A DNA stretch of 5,706 nt. Source: Candidatus Sulfotelmatobacter sp. (GTDB taxonomy: Bacteria > Acidobacteriota > Terriglobia > Terriglobales > Acidobacteriaceae). The position numbers and the translations under genes are program-made. Below the pieces are notes generated by a model. The model had not been told where the DNA came from. It did no database searches and saw nothing but the letters and a program-made list of their open reading frames with translations. Shown here in pieces: positions 5,265-5,706 of this stretch; the stretch's first letter is position 1, and every line of letters begins with the position of its first letter. The stretch spans positions 1 to 5,706 of the forward strand of contig JASHRB010000652.1 in assembly GCA_030037575.1 (NCBI GenBank), in the 5' to 3' direction.

Positions 5265-5706
5265 ATGAAGCGAGAGACCATTGCAATCCATGCCGGGTAC
5301 GACGGGGACCCCACGACGAAAGCCGTGGCTGTGCCCATCTATCAGACCGTAGCCTTCGAGTTCGACAGCGCCGAGCATGGCGCCGCGTTGTTCAACCTGG
5401 AAGTCCAGGGGAACATTTACACGCGGATCGGAAACCCGACCAACACGGTTCTGGAAAGGCGCGTGGCGGCGCTTGAGGGCGGCGTGGATGGACTTAGCGT
5501 CAGCTCCGGGATGGCGGCGATCGAGTATTCGCTCATCAACATCGCTGAAGCCGGCAACAACATTGTTTCTACTCCGCAGTTGTATGGCGCCACTTATACG
5601 CTGCTGGCGCATATCTTCCCCAAGCGGGGAATCGGCTCACGTTTTGCGGCCACCGATCGCCCGGAGGACGTGGAGAAGTTGATCGACGAAAATACTCGCG
5701 CGGTTT
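5265..5706 (+). CDS. metY: O-acetylhomoserine sulfhydrylase (MetY family), 5' part
   Basis: The first 147 codons are present and the gene runs off the right edge; complete family members are about 425-435 residues. This pyridoxal-phosphate enzyme makes homocysteine from O-acetylhomoserine and sulfide, the direct sulfhydrylation route to methionine in the cytoplasm. The N-terminus is diagnostic: ETIAIHAGYDGDPTTKAVAVP (4-24) with IYQTVAFEFDSAEHGAALF (25-43), then YTRIGNPTN (52-60), the SSGMAA phosphate-binding loop (80-85), and LYGATY (106-111), whose Tyr stacks on the cofactor ring. The catalytic lysine would lie beyond the window. YTRIGNPT replaces the commoner YTRIMNPT. The insert-like 'HGAALFNLEVQGN' favours MetY over cystathionine gamma-synthase or MetZ. 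ATG at 5265 is the natural start by alignment; only a weak GAGATC precedes it. No SAM riboswitch fits in the 69-nt gap upstream, so control probably comes from the promoter ahead of the oxidoreductase or an unseen weak one. Confidence 0.9.
   Translation, partial: MKRETIAIHAGYDGDPTTKAVAVPIYQTVAFEFDSAEHGAALFNLEVQGNIYTRIGNPTNTVLERRVAALEGGVDGLSVSSGMAAIEYSLINIAEAGNNIVSTPQLYGATYTLLAHIFPKRGIGSRFAATDRPEDVEKLIDENTRAV

Noticed and set aside
5004..5612. Minus-strand open frame of 202 codons opposite the oxidoreductase end and metY start
   Set aside because: It overlaps two well-supported plus-strand genes and its product is arginine-rich with no domain, as expected of an antisense shadow in GC-rich DNA.

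Overview
The window looks like a stretch of bacterial chromosome with moderately high GC. Dense coding on the plus strand is broken by one gene-poor gap of about 650 bases. The best guess for the host is an Acidobacteriota-type soil bacterium. This rests on remembered family distribution: a COG3919-type ATP-grasp protein, a VanZ protein carrying a LamG-like domain, and a small HNH endonuclease of the 'RDGWRCQ' type. No rRNA or other lineage marker is present, so the assignment is an inference.

Left part (1-3303): three plus-strand genes form a probable operon, and the left edge cuts off whatever precedes them. They are an ATP-grasp ligase-like protein (87-1298), a class I SAM-dependent methyltransferase (1417-2178) and, 3 nt further on, a membrane protein in which a LamG/concanavalin-like domain sits between the first and second membrane segments of a VanZ domain (2182-3303). 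Such a combination is typical of surface polysaccharide or glycan biosynthesis and modification loci. None of the three gives its substrate away. A stem-loop with an A/T-rich tail at 3319-3360 plausibly ends the operon.

Middle part (3304-3956): no intact gene is supported. On the minus strand, 3363-3617 holds a broken HNH endonuclease gene whose three pieces lie in three frames. It can be read as one protein of about 82 residues by removing 2 nt and 4 nt. From 3618 to about 3840 nothing convincing is seen. Just before the next gene there is a perfect 7+7 inverted repeat (3845-3862) abutting an extended -10 promoter motif (3863-3871), followed by a C-rich leader.

Right part (3957-5706): a two-nucleotide-domain FAD/NAD(P)H oxidoreductase resembling flavin monooxygenases (3957-5195) is followed after 69 nt by the start of an O-acetylhomoserine sulfhydrylase gene of the metY family (5265 to the window edge). 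They may be co-transcribed from the promoter at 3863-3871, which would place an oxidoreductase of unknown substrate beside sulfur amino-acid synthesis.

I found no tRNA, rRNA, CRISPR array, intact insertion sequence or clear new defence system. The most distinctive items are the VanZ/LamG architecture, the reconstructable HNH pseudogene and the operator-like palindrome.
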